Positions 35,753 through 44,702 of a stretch of 64,000 nucleotides of DNA are shown here, piece by piece. This DNA comes from Nostoc sp. CHAB 5824 (GTDB lineage: Bacteria; Cyanobacteriota; Cyanobacteriia; Cyanobacteriales; Nostocaceae). The notes below the pieces were generated by a model. That model had not been told where the DNA came from, made no database searches, and saw only the letters and a program-made list of their open reading frames with translations. The stretch spans positions 124,001 through 188,000 of the forward strand of contig NZ_JAIVFT010000015.1 of the NCBI RefSeq assembly GCF_020829665.1, in the 5' to 3' direction. Each line of letters starts with the position of its first letter. Position 1 is the first letter of the stretch. The translations under genes were made by a program, and so were the position numbers.

Positions 35753-36790
35753 ATGAAGTATAACCAACTTGGCAAGAGTGATTTAAAAGTTTCTGAAATT
35801 TGTCTGGGCACTATGACCTATGGACAGCAAAATACTATTGAAGAAGCCCACGAGCAGCTAGATTATTCTATTGCCCAAGGAGTCAACTTTATTGATGCGG
35901 CGGAGATGTACCCAGTTCCAACAAGTGGCGAAACTTATGGATTAACTGAAACTTACATTGGAGAATGGTTAAAGCGTCAACAAAGAGATCAACTCATTAT
36001 AGCTACTAAAATTGCTGGGCCTGGTCGAGGCTTTAAATGGGTACGTGGTGGAGCCAAAGCAATTGACCGTGATAATATCAAACAAGCTGTAGATGAGAGT
36101 CTAAAAAGATTACAAACGGATTATATTGATCTGTACCAAATCCACTGGCCCGATCGCTATGTGCCACGGTTTGGGCAAACGGTATTCGATCCGGCTCAGG
36201 TGGGAGAAACGGTTCCTATCGCTGAACAGCTAGCAGTTTTTGACGACGTAATTAAGGCTGGAAAAATTCGCTATATAGGTTTGAGTAATGAAACACCTTG
36301 GGGAGTTGCCCAGTTTAGTAACGCTGCTAAACAATTAGGATTGCCTAAAGTTGTTTCCATTCAAAATGCTTATAACTTGCTAAATCGAGTATTTGACGGA
36401 GCCTTAGCAGAAGCTGTTTATCACGAAGAAATTGGATTACTAGCTTATAGTCCTTTGGCGTTTGGCTTCTTGACTGGCAAATACCTAAATGGCAAACCAG
36501 AGAAAGCAAGAGTCACTTTATTTGAAAATTTTGGTCAGCGCTACTTAAAACCAAAAGTAAGTCAAGCAGTAGCAGCTTATGTGGAAATTGCCAAGCGCCA
36601 TCAACTCACTCCAGCACATCTAGCTTTAGCATTTGTGCGGAGTCGTTGGTTTGTGCCTAGCACAATTATTGGTGCAACGACACTCGAACAACTCAAAGAG
36701 AATTTAGAAAGTGTGAATGTAGTTCTCAACAAAGACATTTTGGAAGAGTTGGATATAGTTCATGCTCAATCTCCAAACCCAGCACCATAA
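35753..36790 (+). CDS. Tas-like aldo-keto reductase
   Basis: 345 residues from ATG 35753; a 22-codon upstream extension looks non-coding. NADPH-dependent aldo-keto reductase of the Tas type by length and sequence (MKYNQLGKSDLKVSEICLGT). The catalytic tetrad is visible: Asp and Tyr in FIDAAEMY, Lys in IIATKIAG and His in LYQIHWPDR. The cofactor region is near VPSTIIGATTLEQLKENL. The physiological carbonyl substrate is not predictable. It is followed by a heptamer tract and a hairpin. Confidence 0.88.
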   Translation: MKYNQLGKSDLKVSEICLGTMTYGQQNTIEEAHEQLDYSIAQGVNFIDAAEMYPVPTSGETYGLTETYIGEWLKRQQRDQLIIATKIAGPGRGFKWVRGGAKAIDRDNIKQAVDESLKRLQTDYIDLYQIHWPDRYVPRFGQTVFDPAQVGETVPIAEQLAVFDDVIKAGKIRYIGLSNETPWGVAQFSNAAKQLGLPKVVSIQNAYNLLNRVFDGALAEAVYHEEIGLLAYSPLAFGFLTGKYLNGKPEKARVTLFENFGQRYLKPKVSQAVAAYVEIAKRHQLTPAHLALAFVRSRWFVPSTIIGATTLEQLKENLESVNVVLNKDILEELDIVHAQSPNPAP

Positions 36791-36793
36791 ACA

Positions 36794-36832
36794 ATTCAAA
36801 ATTCAAAATTCAAAATTCAAAATTCAAAATTA
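36794..36832. repeat. Heptamer tandem repeat ATTCAAA
   Basis: Five perfect copies directly after the reductase stop. A related tract (TTTTGAA units) precedes murE near 47072-47093, and ATTACGA units lie at 39013-39040. Confidence 0.8.
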
Positions 36833-36846
36833 AAGACAGTTTGCCT

Positions 36847-36872
36847 CGTTACCAGGCTCCAACCTGGTAACG
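36847..36872. repeat. Dispersed hairpin repeat, family C
   Basis: A 10-bp stem CGTTACCAGG/CCTGGTAACG, followed by GAGCCTCTGGCTCTC. A related unit is at 60550-60570. It may act as a terminator for the reductase gene. Confidence 0.5.
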
Positions 36873-36976
36873 CCTCCCTAGAGCCTCTGGCTCTCATTAT
36901 CAGAGTAGAAGTAGAGATGCGCGATGAACTCTCTCCCAGTTATTAGATTGAAAACTAGATATTTAGTAGGTAAAAT

Positions 36977-38104
36977 ATGACTTTTACAGCAACATTAGTT
37001 GACCAAAATACTATTCGTCGTCGGGGTACTGGTTTAAGAGCTTACAATCCCGAAAAAGTATTCAAAGGATATACACTTTTCACACCCTTAACAGGTCAAG
37101 GTGAAGTCTACCTCCTGAACTTGGAAGGAGAAGTACTACACCAGTGGAATCTGCCTTATCCACCAGGGTTATACGGTTATCTTTTGCCTAATGGCAACCT
37201 CTTTTATAACGGTAAAACTCCACCAGAAGAACCACTACGTTTTGCTTTGTGGGCTGCATTCAAAAGTGGCGTTGTTTTAGAAGCAGATCCCAAAGGAAAT
37301 ATTATTTGGGAATACAAGCATCCAGACCACCATCATGATGGACGCAGACTAGCCAATGGCAACACAATTCTACTAGCAATTGAAAAGATACCTCAGTCTT
37401 TGGTTTCTCGGATCAAAGGCGGCGTACCAGGTACAGAACCAGATGGTGATATCTATGCTGATGTGCTTTATGAAGTGACTCCAGCAGGTGAAATTGTTTG
37501 GACTTGGCACGCTCACGAACACCTCGATCCAGATATATTTACGATTACTCCGCAAGATCATCGACACGAATGGACTCATGGGAATACCGTCGGAGAACTC
37601 GCCGATGGCAGCATTATAGTGAGCTTCCGTAATATCTCCACAGTTGTCATTATCGATCGCAAAACTGGAGAAATCATCTGGACGCTGGGTGATGACGTGC
37701 TAGCACAGCAGCACTTCCCAAACGAATTGGCTAACGGTAATATCCTGATTTTCGACAATGGCGCACATCGCCGTAACATTGCTCTCAATTTTTCCCGTGT
37801 GATTGAGGTAAACCGTCAAACGAAAGAGATAGTTTGGGAGTACACCGACAACCCGCCCCAAAATTTCTTTAGTTCCTACATATCAGGAGCGCAACGTCTG
37901 GCCAATGGCAATACCTTGATTACAGAAGGTGCTTACGGCCGGATATTCGAGGTGACAGTTGCAGGAGAGATTGTTTGGGAATACATCAACCCCCACTTTG
38001 CATCTCGGAATATTCCAGGTGAGAAATCGCCCGTAACTCGTGGGGAGCAAAATACAGTCTTCCGCGCCTTTCGTTATGCACCTGAAGAAGTGCCCTGGCT
38101 TTAG
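36977..38104 (+). CDS. Arylsulfotransferase-like beta-propeller protein
   Basis: This 375-residue protein is built of repeated blades with W-x-LPNGN/LANGN turns (YLLPNGNLFYNGK, RLANGNTILLAIE, ELANGNILIFDNG, RLANGNTLITEGA), the pattern of arylsulfotransferase (ASST) family propellers. His-rich loops HPDHHHDGRR and DHRHEWTHGN lie where the ASST active site would be. There is no signal peptide, unlike periplasmic AssT, so a cytoplasmic role or another ligand is possible. It is 166 bp upstream of the GST gene on the same strand. Confidence 0.75.
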   Translation: MTFTATLVDQNTIRRRGTGLRAYNPEKVFKGYTLFTPLTGQGEVYLLNLEGEVLHQWNLPYPPGLYGYLLPNGNLFYNGKTPPEEPLRFALWAAFKSGVVLEADPKGNIIWEYKHPDHHHDGRRLANGNTILLAIEKIPQSLVSRIKGGVPGTEPDGDIYADVLYEVTPAGEIVWTWHAHEHLDPDIFTITPQDHRHEWTHGNTVGELADGSIIVSFRNISTVVIIDRKTGEIIWTLGDDVLAQQHFPNELANGNILIFDNGAHRRNIALNFSRVIEVNRQTKEIVWEYTDNPPQNFFSSYISGAQRLANGNTLITEGAYGRIFEVTVAGEIVWEYINPHFASRNIPGEKSPVTRGEQNTVFRAFRYAPEEVPWL

Positions 38105-38270
38105 TTAGGGCAGGGGGGTAGGGGAGGCAGGGGGGGTAGGGGAGGCAGGGAAAGAATAATAAATAATACCCCATTCCCAATGCCCAATGCCCAGTTAAGA
38201 TTTGGGATTTTGGATGAAAATTCAATTCCCAATGCCGATTAACAAGTCCTATTTACCAAGGAACTTAAAC

Positions 38271-38942
38271 ATGGCTGAAATCAAAGTATACAGTGCAGTT
38301 GTTTGTCCTTATGCCCACCGTACTCGCTTGGTACTCCAAGAGAAGGGCATCAACTTCGATTTGATTGAAATTGATTTGCAGAATAAGCCTGAAGGCTTTA
38401 CCAAAGTTTCTCCCTATGGGAAAGTGCCTGCACTAACTCATGGTAATAACCGAGTTTGGGAATCAGCCGTAATTAATGAGTATCTAGATGAGGTATTTCC
38501 TAATCCACCACTGTTACCCAACAGCGCCATTGATAGGGCACAGGCTCGCATCTGGATTGATTTTGCTAACACCAGGTTTGTTCCCGCTTTTTCTACCCTG
38601 CTGCGGAGTTCAGATCCCCAAAAACAAGAAGAAGCTAAACAGGAACTATATAAACATCTGGAATTCATTGAAAACGAAGGTTTAGCAAAGCTATCTGGGG
38701 AAGGCCCTTACTGGTTTGGTGAATCCATCAGTTTGGTCGATTTTACCTACTTCCCTTGGTTTGAGCGCTGGGCTGCACTGCGAGAGTATCGTGGCTTTGC
38801 CCTACCGACTGAATTCACCCGTGTGCGGCAATGGAAGCATGCTCTTAAGGAGCGTGAGTCAGTGAAAGCGATCGCTCACTCTAAGGAATTCTACATCGAG
38901 CGATATGCTAAATTCGCTGCGCCTACTCTCGCTGCTGTTTAA
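38271..38942 (+). CDS. Glutathione S-transferase family protein
   Basis: 223 residues from ATG 38271 with AAGGA about 8 nt upstream. The N-terminal thioredoxin-like domain has C12 in the active-site position (VVCPYAHRTR), as in omega/lambda-type enzymes that act in thiol transfer rather than classic conjugation. The cis-Pro and Ser site are in YGKVPALTHG and VWESAVINEYL. The helical C-terminal domain carries FTYFPWFERW. The substrate is unknown. Confidence 0.88.
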   Translation: MAEIKVYSAVVCPYAHRTRLVLQEKGINFDLIEIDLQNKPEGFTKVSPYGKVPALTHGNNRVWESAVINEYLDEVFPNPPLLPNSAIDRAQARIWIDFANTRFVPAFSTLLRSSDPQKQEEAKQELYKHLEFIENEGLAKLSGEGPYWFGESISLVDFTYFPWFERWAALREYRGFALPTEFTRVRQWKHALKERESVKAIAHSKEFYIERYAKFAAPTLAAV

Positions 38943-38960
38943 ACGTAATTAATAATTATG

Positions 38961-38991
38961 TTTCAAGTGGGGTTTAAATTCCCACTTGAAA
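38961..38991. terminator. Bidirectional hairpin between convergent genes
   Basis: An 11-bp perfect stem TTTCAAGTGGG/CCCACTTGAAA with a 9-nt loop lies between the GST stop and the convergent alcohol-dehydrogenase-like gene. There is no long T run. Confidence 0.55.
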
Positions 38992-39020
38992 CACAGAATT
39001 AAACTCTTTACAATTACGAA

Positions 39021-40034
39021 TTACGAATTACGAATTACGACTTTACCGAAGTGAGCCGCACTTTTGAGGTAATGATAAGCTTCTCGTGCTTCAGTAAAGG
39101 GGAAAACTCGATCAATAATCGGTTTGATTTGATGCTGTTGCATCGCCTGATTCATTGCCTCAAACATTTCCCGACTGCCAACATAAATTCCCTGAACTGT
39201 TAAACTCTTAAAAAGTATTGGCATGGGGTCAATGTCATTTCCTCTGCCCGACAATATGCCAATCAAGCTAATACGTCCTCCAATGCGGACTGCTTGTAGT
39301 GATTTTGGCAGAGTACCTGCACCGCCTACCTCAATTACATGATCTACACCCGTGCGATTAGTTAATTGGTAAACTTGCTTTTCCCAATCTGGCGTTGTTT
39401 TGTAGTTGATTGTTTCGTCAGCACCAAGCTGTTTAGCTCGTGCCAATTTCTCATCATTGCTGGAAGTAATAATCGCTTTTGCACCATGTATCTTGGCGAA
39501 CTGGAGAGCAAAAATCGAAACTCCCCCAGTACCGAGTAATAAAATACTATCACCTGCGTGAATATTGCCTTTTGTCACCAGTCCATGCCAAGCTGTGACT
39601 GCTGCACAGGGTAAGGTTGCACCTTCAATGTAGGATAAGTAGTCAGGTAATATCACTAAGCCATCTTGGTGTAATACGACATACTCAGACAGCATTCCAT
39701 TGATACCACCTCCGAGATCGGATTTCATTTTCTCTTTGGTTAAAGAGCCATAAATCCAGTCTTGGAAGAAAATACCCGCGACGCGATCGCCTACTCTCAC
39801 CCGTGTCACACCTTCCCCCACCGCCACGACTTCCCCTGCACCGTCAGACAGGGGAATTAAGGGATATTTCTGTCCAGAACCGTAAGCTCCTTCAATGACA
39901 AGCAGATCACGGTAATTTAGAGATGTTGCTTTGACTTGAATAAGAACTTGTCCCGCAGTCAGTTTTGGTTCAGGGTGATCGACTAATGCGAGGGCATCAA
40001 TCCCGGCGTTGCTTTGAATTTCGTAAGCTTTCAT
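39021..40034 (-). CDS. Zinc-independent MDR-family oxidoreductase
   Basis: 337 residues from ATG 40032-40034, with AAGGAG 9 nt upstream. A medium-chain dehydrogenase/reductase with a GroES-like N-terminus (ATSLNYRDLLVIEGAYG, VGEGVTRVRVGDRV) and Rossmann domain (GDSILLLGTGGVSIFALQFA). The Cys ligands of the structural zinc lobe are missing, so it is quinone-reductase or NADPH-alkenal-reductase-like rather than a classical zinc alcohol dehydrogenase. The substrate cannot be told. It is monocistronic. Confidence 0.82.
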   Translation of the reverse strand: MKAYEIQSNAGIDALALVDHPEPKLTAGQVLIQVKATSLNYRDLLVIEGAYGSGQKYPLIPLSDGAGEVVAVGEGVTRVRVGDRVAGIFFQDWIYGSLTKEKMKSDLGGGINGMLSEYVVLHQDGLVILPDYLSYIEGATLPCAAVTAWHGLVTKGNIHAGDSILLLGTGGVSIFALQFAKIHGAKAIITSSNDEKLARAKQLGADETINYKTTPDWEKQVYQLTNRTGVDHVIEVGGAGTLPKSLQAVRIGGRISLIGILSGRGNDIDPMPILFKSLTVQGIYVGSREMFEAMNQAMQQHQIKPIIDRVFPFTEAREAYHYLKSAAHFGKVVIRNS

Positions 40035-40139
40035 TGGCAGACTCCTTTTCTTAAAGATCATAGTGTAGAGAAATTTTGTGCTACTTCTCTACACCAAAAT
40101 AATTACTGACGAGAGGAAAAGAAGTAATTTAACTTCATA

Positions 40140-40178
40140 TAAAAAGCAGTGATTTAATATGATATTAAACCACTGCTA
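40140..40178 (-). terminator. Intrinsic terminator after nrdJ
   Basis: Long stem AGCAGTGATTTAATAT paired with ATATTAAACCACTGCT, with one mismatch, followed on the minus strand by a T run (TTTTTATA). It lies about 50 bp after the nrdJ stop. Confidence 0.75.
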
Positions 40179-40228
40179 TTTGTTGTAATAGATAAATATT
40201 GACTACCTTAGTTGGTAGTCATTTTGCC

Positions 40229-42817
40229 TTATGAGCTTGGTTGTTGATCAGGAAACATGCACTTGTCAGAGTCACAACCACTAGGGCCAGCCTCTGGCAT
40301 TTCACCTAAATCGTAACGGCTTAAAACTGCACAAAAATCATCTGTTTTACGTCGTGCTTTTACCTCTTTATTCAAGCGCTCATAAGTTGGTTTATCTATT
40401 GGTTCAAATGGCAAACGTGGAAATGATTGCAGGTCATCAAAACGAGCTAAAAGAGCGGCTGAAATATATCCTTCATCATTCTGGATAGTTTCGTAGATCC
40501 GTTGTCCTAAAGGCTCGATTTCATCAGAACGAAGTTCCAAAGTTGCTGATGTGTTATGAGTCACATACCAACGTTGAACCTGGAGGACAAAATCAAATTG
40601 GGCTAATACTGAAAACTTAGAAACATCAATTTCATCAGCACCTGGTAAATCAGCCCAAGATACAGAAACAGGAATTTCTACTAACCATTCATTTACCCGT
40701 GAATCAAAGGGATCATTGAGCAAATTGCCCTGTTCATCTTTGTCTGATTGAGAGGGAATGACGTTGTAACCATAGTCAATACAAGCTAAGGCTACTGGGT
40801 CATTTTTGCCGAAAGTGATGCGGCGAATAAATCTTTGCGCTTTTGGAGGATGCCATCCTGAACTAGCATTAGTTAATAATGCCTTCGTACCACTTGGCTG
40901 GACTGTGGTACAACGATTTGGACGTTTGAGATTGTGGCGATCGCAATAATCCCAAACTACTCGATGTACAATATCTCTCCAGGAACTTAAATATTTTTCT
41001 TCCTCACGCTTAAAAGCTAATCCTTGTGGAGTTGCGGGTCTTCCTTGCTCCCACCAGCGCAGCCAATCAACACCAAAAGCATGGACAAAGAAATCAAATA
41101 AACCTGTAAAAGAAACTCCCACAATCGGGTCTAATTCACGGCTGTACTGATAGCGTGGTTCCAAGAATTTGTGATTTAAAAGTGCTGCTACAGATAGCGC
41201 CCCAGCAGTGAAAGCTTCCTCTTGTTCTTTATAGTTATATGGGTCGATTTGATTAAGGTGAACCTCTGACAAATTACAGTGGAAGTTACTACCGATGATT
41301 TCCAGATTTGTTACCCTAGAGGCTTTTTATCCCCTAGTTCTACTGCTTGATTATTTGCAGTAGCTCCGCGTACATTTTGCAGATGTGACTTCAGATAATA
41401 AAAGTGCTTGTCACATACGCCCCCGCACTCTTGGAGAGATTATATTCTAGACATCAATTTTCGATGTAACCTAGTTTCGCTCTCTACGCTGTACGGTGTC
41501 AAAGGCTTTTTAGTTCCTTTGATTACCACGGGATTAGCATCTCAGCTTTCCCCGTTTTTGCGAGGTTTTTAACGTGAGGCAAAATCAATTACCACACGGA
41601 TTTAGCCCATAGCGAGCTAAACGATGTTCTAGCTCATTAGCATCCAAATTTGGATAACGTTGTTTTAACCACTCTTTTGCTGTTCCTTGTTCGTAAGCTT
41701 GCAAAAAATTAACTTTGTCAGATTGTGTTGGCAGCAAATCAATATTTGATCGCGCTACGGCTTCACCGGCCCATTGAATCGCTCCTTCGCCACTATAATA
41801 TTGTTTGCGGACGGCATTCAGACATTCTTCTAAGGTTGGCTTGCGGTGAAAAACTCTAGTGTGGTTTGCCATCCTGAGCGCATCACGCTCTGGATCGATT
41901 CGCCAGTTGCCACTTTCATCTTGCTGCCATAAATTATCTTTGGCATCGGCGAACAAACTATCTTCGCTAGAACCTTGCCTCATACCAGCTGAGCGCCTAA
42001 TGTTACCGGCAACAATTGTTACAGCAGCTTGATCGATTAATAGACAGCATTCAACTGAATTTAATTGTCGTCCTTTAGCTTTATTCAGGATGGAAGCACA
42101 ACGCTGATAAAGTCCGGGCAATTTTATAGGATTAGCAACTCCTCCAAAGCCGTTGAGAGTTTCTCCTGCTTTGCGGACATCGCTGATATCAACTAATACT
42201 TCAACTTCTGCTGAAAATTGTTCATCAGTAGAGAGTTCTAATAGGGCTTGATATGATTCAACCCAACCTTCACGACTATCTCCAACGTGAATAGTGACGT
42301 TATTGCCTTCTATATGAGTTTCAGTATATTCACGCCGCTGTTTTTGAGGAGTGCTACCAATTTCACCTTGTACAGTGACATTCAGTTGATTACGGATGGG
42401 GGGCAACTGGCTAATAAATTGTGGTTCTAGAACAGCTCCAGTACCACAGCCCATCATTGCCAGATCCATCATTAATCCGAAGGCACTCCAGTCTTCGAGA
42501 TTGGTAGAGGTGCAATTATAAGCGCCGGAAAAATTCTTTGGCTTGCTTATCCAGTCTGTGCCACCAACCCATAGCCAGCGTCCACTGGGCATGGCTTTCA
42601 AGTTGCGCTGCATCCTATCCAGGATAACAGCTTCTTCTTGAGTTAGCTTTCCCAACTCGACTAAGCCGAGTAGAGTGCGATCGCATACCTCATCCCATGT
42701 TTCCCTTAGTCCCGCCAATGTCCGGCGGCTATAGGTTCTAAAAAATACGGGATTAGCAGCCGGTGCAGTTTCTGGAAACCTTGCACTCTGGCGTGTTCTT
42801 TCGAGATTCTGAACCAT
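40229..42817 (-). CDS. nrdJ: Adenosylcobalamin-dependent ribonucleoside-triphosphate reductase, interrupted by a group I intron
   Basis: Exon 1 is 42817-41591 (409 codons) and exon 2 is 41302-40229 (357 codons plus stop); joined they give a full 766-residue class II reductase. Features are YNCTSTNLEDW, NIRRSAGMRQGS, the radical-site NPCG|EIIGSNFHCNLSEV with Cys408 and Glu410, and the C-terminal redox pair GCDSDKC. Without splicing, translation stops two codons after Gly409. The enzyme reduces NTPs to dNTPs using B12. No cobalamin riboswitch is evident upstream. It starts at ATG 42815-42817. Relying on one split gene for dNTP supply would make splicing essential if no other reductase exists. 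Confidence 0.92.
41303..41590 (-). ncRNA. Group I self-splicing intron in nrdJ (288 nt)
   Basis: The upstream exon ends with U (GGU) and the intron ends with G, as group I introns require. P1: exon GUGUGGU pairs with intron GCCUCAC (intron nt 11-17) with a U.G wobble at the splice site and one internal U-U mismatch. P10: intron GAUUUU just before that guide pairs with the first exon-2 bases GAAAUC. A core-like R segment with GAGAG (41470-41488) and an S segment AAUAUAAUCUCUCC (41433-41447) can form P7, enclosing a P8 hairpin ACAUC/GAUGU. No homing endonuclease is encoded. Confidence 0.88.
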
Positions 42818-43074
42818 ATATCAAGTGTCTTGCGTTCTTGTTGCGTGCGGACAGATTATGACTATACGCCAAGTAGTTTTAGTATTAAAGATTGTCAAAT
42901 TGTCCACTTTACGCTAGCTCTAAGTCGTACTATTTGCGACATAAATTTATGATGTATAATGTCCCTCACCCTTGGGTAGGATCTCGATATTGAGTTTTAA
43001 TTAGCACAAATTAGCGTATAAGCAAATTCTCTTTATACCGATTCTTATGCAATTACTTAGCGGAGGCATAAACT

Positions 43075-43584
43075 TTGCTGAAAATTATACAGGTAGAGAC
43101 TGGGGAACATAAATCTTATATACACGAACTCTTTTGGGAATATTTTAACGAGACTAAGTTGATATTCAGCGATCAGTTTGGCATCGATTTAGATGTTGAT
43201 ACATTCTTTGAGCAATATATGACTCAACTTCACGAATTTATACCCCCTTCAGGACGCTTGCTTTTGGGACAATACGAGGCAAAAATAGCCGGCTGCGCTT
43301 GCTTGCGAAAGATTGGTGAAGATGTTGGCGAAATTAAAAGGATGTATGTAAGACCGGAATTTCGCAGAAAAGGAATCGGTCGCTCTTTATTAGAAGCTAT
43401 CATCAATGAAGCTGCCTACATTAATTACTCAAGGATACGTTTAGACAGCGCCCCTTTTGCAAAGGAAGCACAGGCACTTTATCGTGTATTTGGCTTTCAG
43501 GATATCGAGGCGTATTTGGAAAAAACAGAGATTCCTCTTGAATATCGAGCAAACTGGGTTTTTATGGAATTAGTTTTAAAATGA
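43075..43584 (+). CDS. GNAT-family acetyltransferase 1
   Basis: This 169-residue protein has a TTG start at 43075, decided by GGAGG at 43062-43066, 8 nt upstream; no in-frame ATG fits. GNAT fold with motif A VRPEFRRKGIGRSLLEAII (acetyl-CoA pyrophosphate loop RKGIGRS) and the C-terminal ALYRVFGFQDIEAY. The acceptor is unknown. It overlaps the next GNAT gene by 4 bp (ATGA), so the two form a coupled operon. Confidence 0.85.
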   Translation: MLKIIQVETGEHKSYIHELFWEYFNETKLIFSDQFGIDLDVDTFFEQYMTQLHEFIPPSGRLLLGQYEAKIAGCACLRKIGEDVGEIKRMYVRPEFRRKGIGRSLLEAIINEAAYINYSRIRLDSAPFAKEAQALYRVFGFQDIEAYLEKTEIPLEYRANWVFMELVLK

Positions 43585-44090
43585 TCAACATTCGTTGTGA
43601 AACTCTGCCAGACTACACAGTAATAGCTGAAGTGAATACATTAGCCTTTGGGCAAGAAAACGAGGCTAAACTTGTGGAGGAAATTCGCCGTTCTGACCGC
43701 TATATTCCAAAACTTTCTCTGGTTGCAGAGATTGAAAATTTTGTAGTCGGTCATATTCTTTTCAGCTACATTGACCTGGTGGGTGAAGAAACACTACAGG
43801 TACTCGGTTTAGCACCTTTGGCAGTTCATCCAAAGTTTCAAAGACAGGGTATTGGTATAGCACTAATAAAAGCAGGGTTAGAAATAGCAGAGACAAAGAA
43901 AGAAGCCATAGTGATTGTCCTTGGTTATCCTCACTTCTATACTCGTTTTGGCTTTCAGCCTTCTGTTGTTTATGGAATCGAGTCTCCTTTTCCAGTACCA
44001 GAGGATGTCTTTATGGTTAAACCACTGCAAAGCTATCAAAAAAAGTATAAAGGGAAGGTTGTTTATCCGGCTGCTTTTAATGGAGTATAG
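43581..44090 (+). CDS. GNAT-family acetyltransferase 2 (YhbS-like)
   Basis: 169 residues. Acetyl-CoA loop HPKFQRQGIGIALIKAGL and C-terminal LGYPHFYTRFGFQPS resemble YhbS-type N-acetyltransferases. Its ATG overlaps the TGA of the preceding acetyltransferase, indicating translational coupling. It is not a recent copy of its neighbour: similarity is limited to the fold. Substrates of both are unknown; a shared pathway is an inference from coupling. Confidence 0.83.
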   Translation: MINIRCETLPDYTVIAEVNTLAFGQENEAKLVEEIRRSDRYIPKLSLVAEIENFVVGHILFSYIDLVGEETLQVLGLAPLAVHPKFQRQGIGIALIKAGLEIAETKKEAIVIVLGYPHFYTRFGFQPSVVYGIESPFPVPEDVFMVKPLQSYQKKYKGKVVYPAAFNGV

Positions 44091-44134
44091 TATTATTCCC
44101 GGAATGGGAACTGCTATAAAGCGTCTAATCTTAA

Positions 44135-44620
44135 TGACAGCTTGAGCATTCACAACCACAGAAGAAACTGTATTATAGCGGTTCTCGTTTACGTGAGGTA
44201 CATCCGTAGGGGCACGGCATGCCGTGCCCCTACACCTTGCGATATAATCTTGTACTGCATCTGAATGGGAACCGCTATAACTACAGCTTGAGCATTTATA
44301 ACCACAGAAGAAGTTGTATTAACTACAGCTTAAGCATTCACAACCACAGAAGAAGCTGTATTAACTACAGCTTGAGCATTTATAACCACAGAAGAAGCTG
44401 TATTAACTACAGCTTCAACATTTATAACCACAGAAGAAGCTGTATTAACTACAGCTTTTGTTTTACTTATAAAATCATGTTTATTTATAATTAATCTTTA
44501 AGTTGTATTAACTACAGCTTTAGTTTTACTTATAACAACATGAGCGTTTGTAACCAGAGCTTGAGGATGTATAAGTACAGATTAAGTTGTATTAACTACA
44601 GATGAAAATTTACTTATAAA
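44135..44620. repeat. 42-bp tandem repeat array, decaying towards its right end
   Basis: The unit includes TAACTACAGCTTGAGCATTT followed by ATAACCACAGAAGAAGCTGT and AT. Five clear copies lie between about 44135 and 44455, with one split by a MITE, and degenerate pieces reach 44620. Because 42 is divisible by three, one frame stays open through the array (44219-44494), but there is no start signal and I do not call a gene. The remaining gap up to 44702 has no further feature. Confidence 0.85.
44176..44277. mobile_element. 102-bp MITE with TAGCGGTTC ends and TA duplication
   Basis: Terminal inverted repeats TAGCGGTTC and GAACCGCTA. A perfect 22-bp palindrome of the GGGGCACGGCA type lies inside at 44209-44230. 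TA is duplicated on each side (44174-44175 and 44278-44279). Removing the element plus one TA restores the array unit CTGTATTAACTACAG exactly. A piece resembling the right end (ATGGGAACTGCTATA) lies at 44103-44117. Confidence 0.85.
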
Positions 44621-44702
44621 AGGTTGAATGTTCTTAATGTATTGTCTCAAAACTGGTAAGCCGACACAGCGAAGTAGTGGGTATATGCTCGTGCGATCGC
44701 TC

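Noticed and set aside
41303..41590. Intein or simple frameshift at the nrdJ break
   Set aside because: The 288-nt gap contains in-frame stops and no intein motifs; RNA pairing features fit a group I intron instead.
41585..42817. Separate 410-residue reductase gene with its own stop, and a second 347-residue gene
   Set aside because: The two are exons of one nrdJ; joining at 41591 and 41302 restores a continuous conserved motif and the group I signals explain the gap.
42818..43074. Cobalamin riboswitch upstream of nrdJ
   Set aside because: I looked for the B12-box and multi-helix layout and did not find them; no claim made.
44219..44494. 91-codon frame through the 42-bp array
   Set aside because: It begins inside the MITE, has no ribosome-binding site, and its repeated peptide (SIYNHRRSCINYSL) follows from the repeat period.
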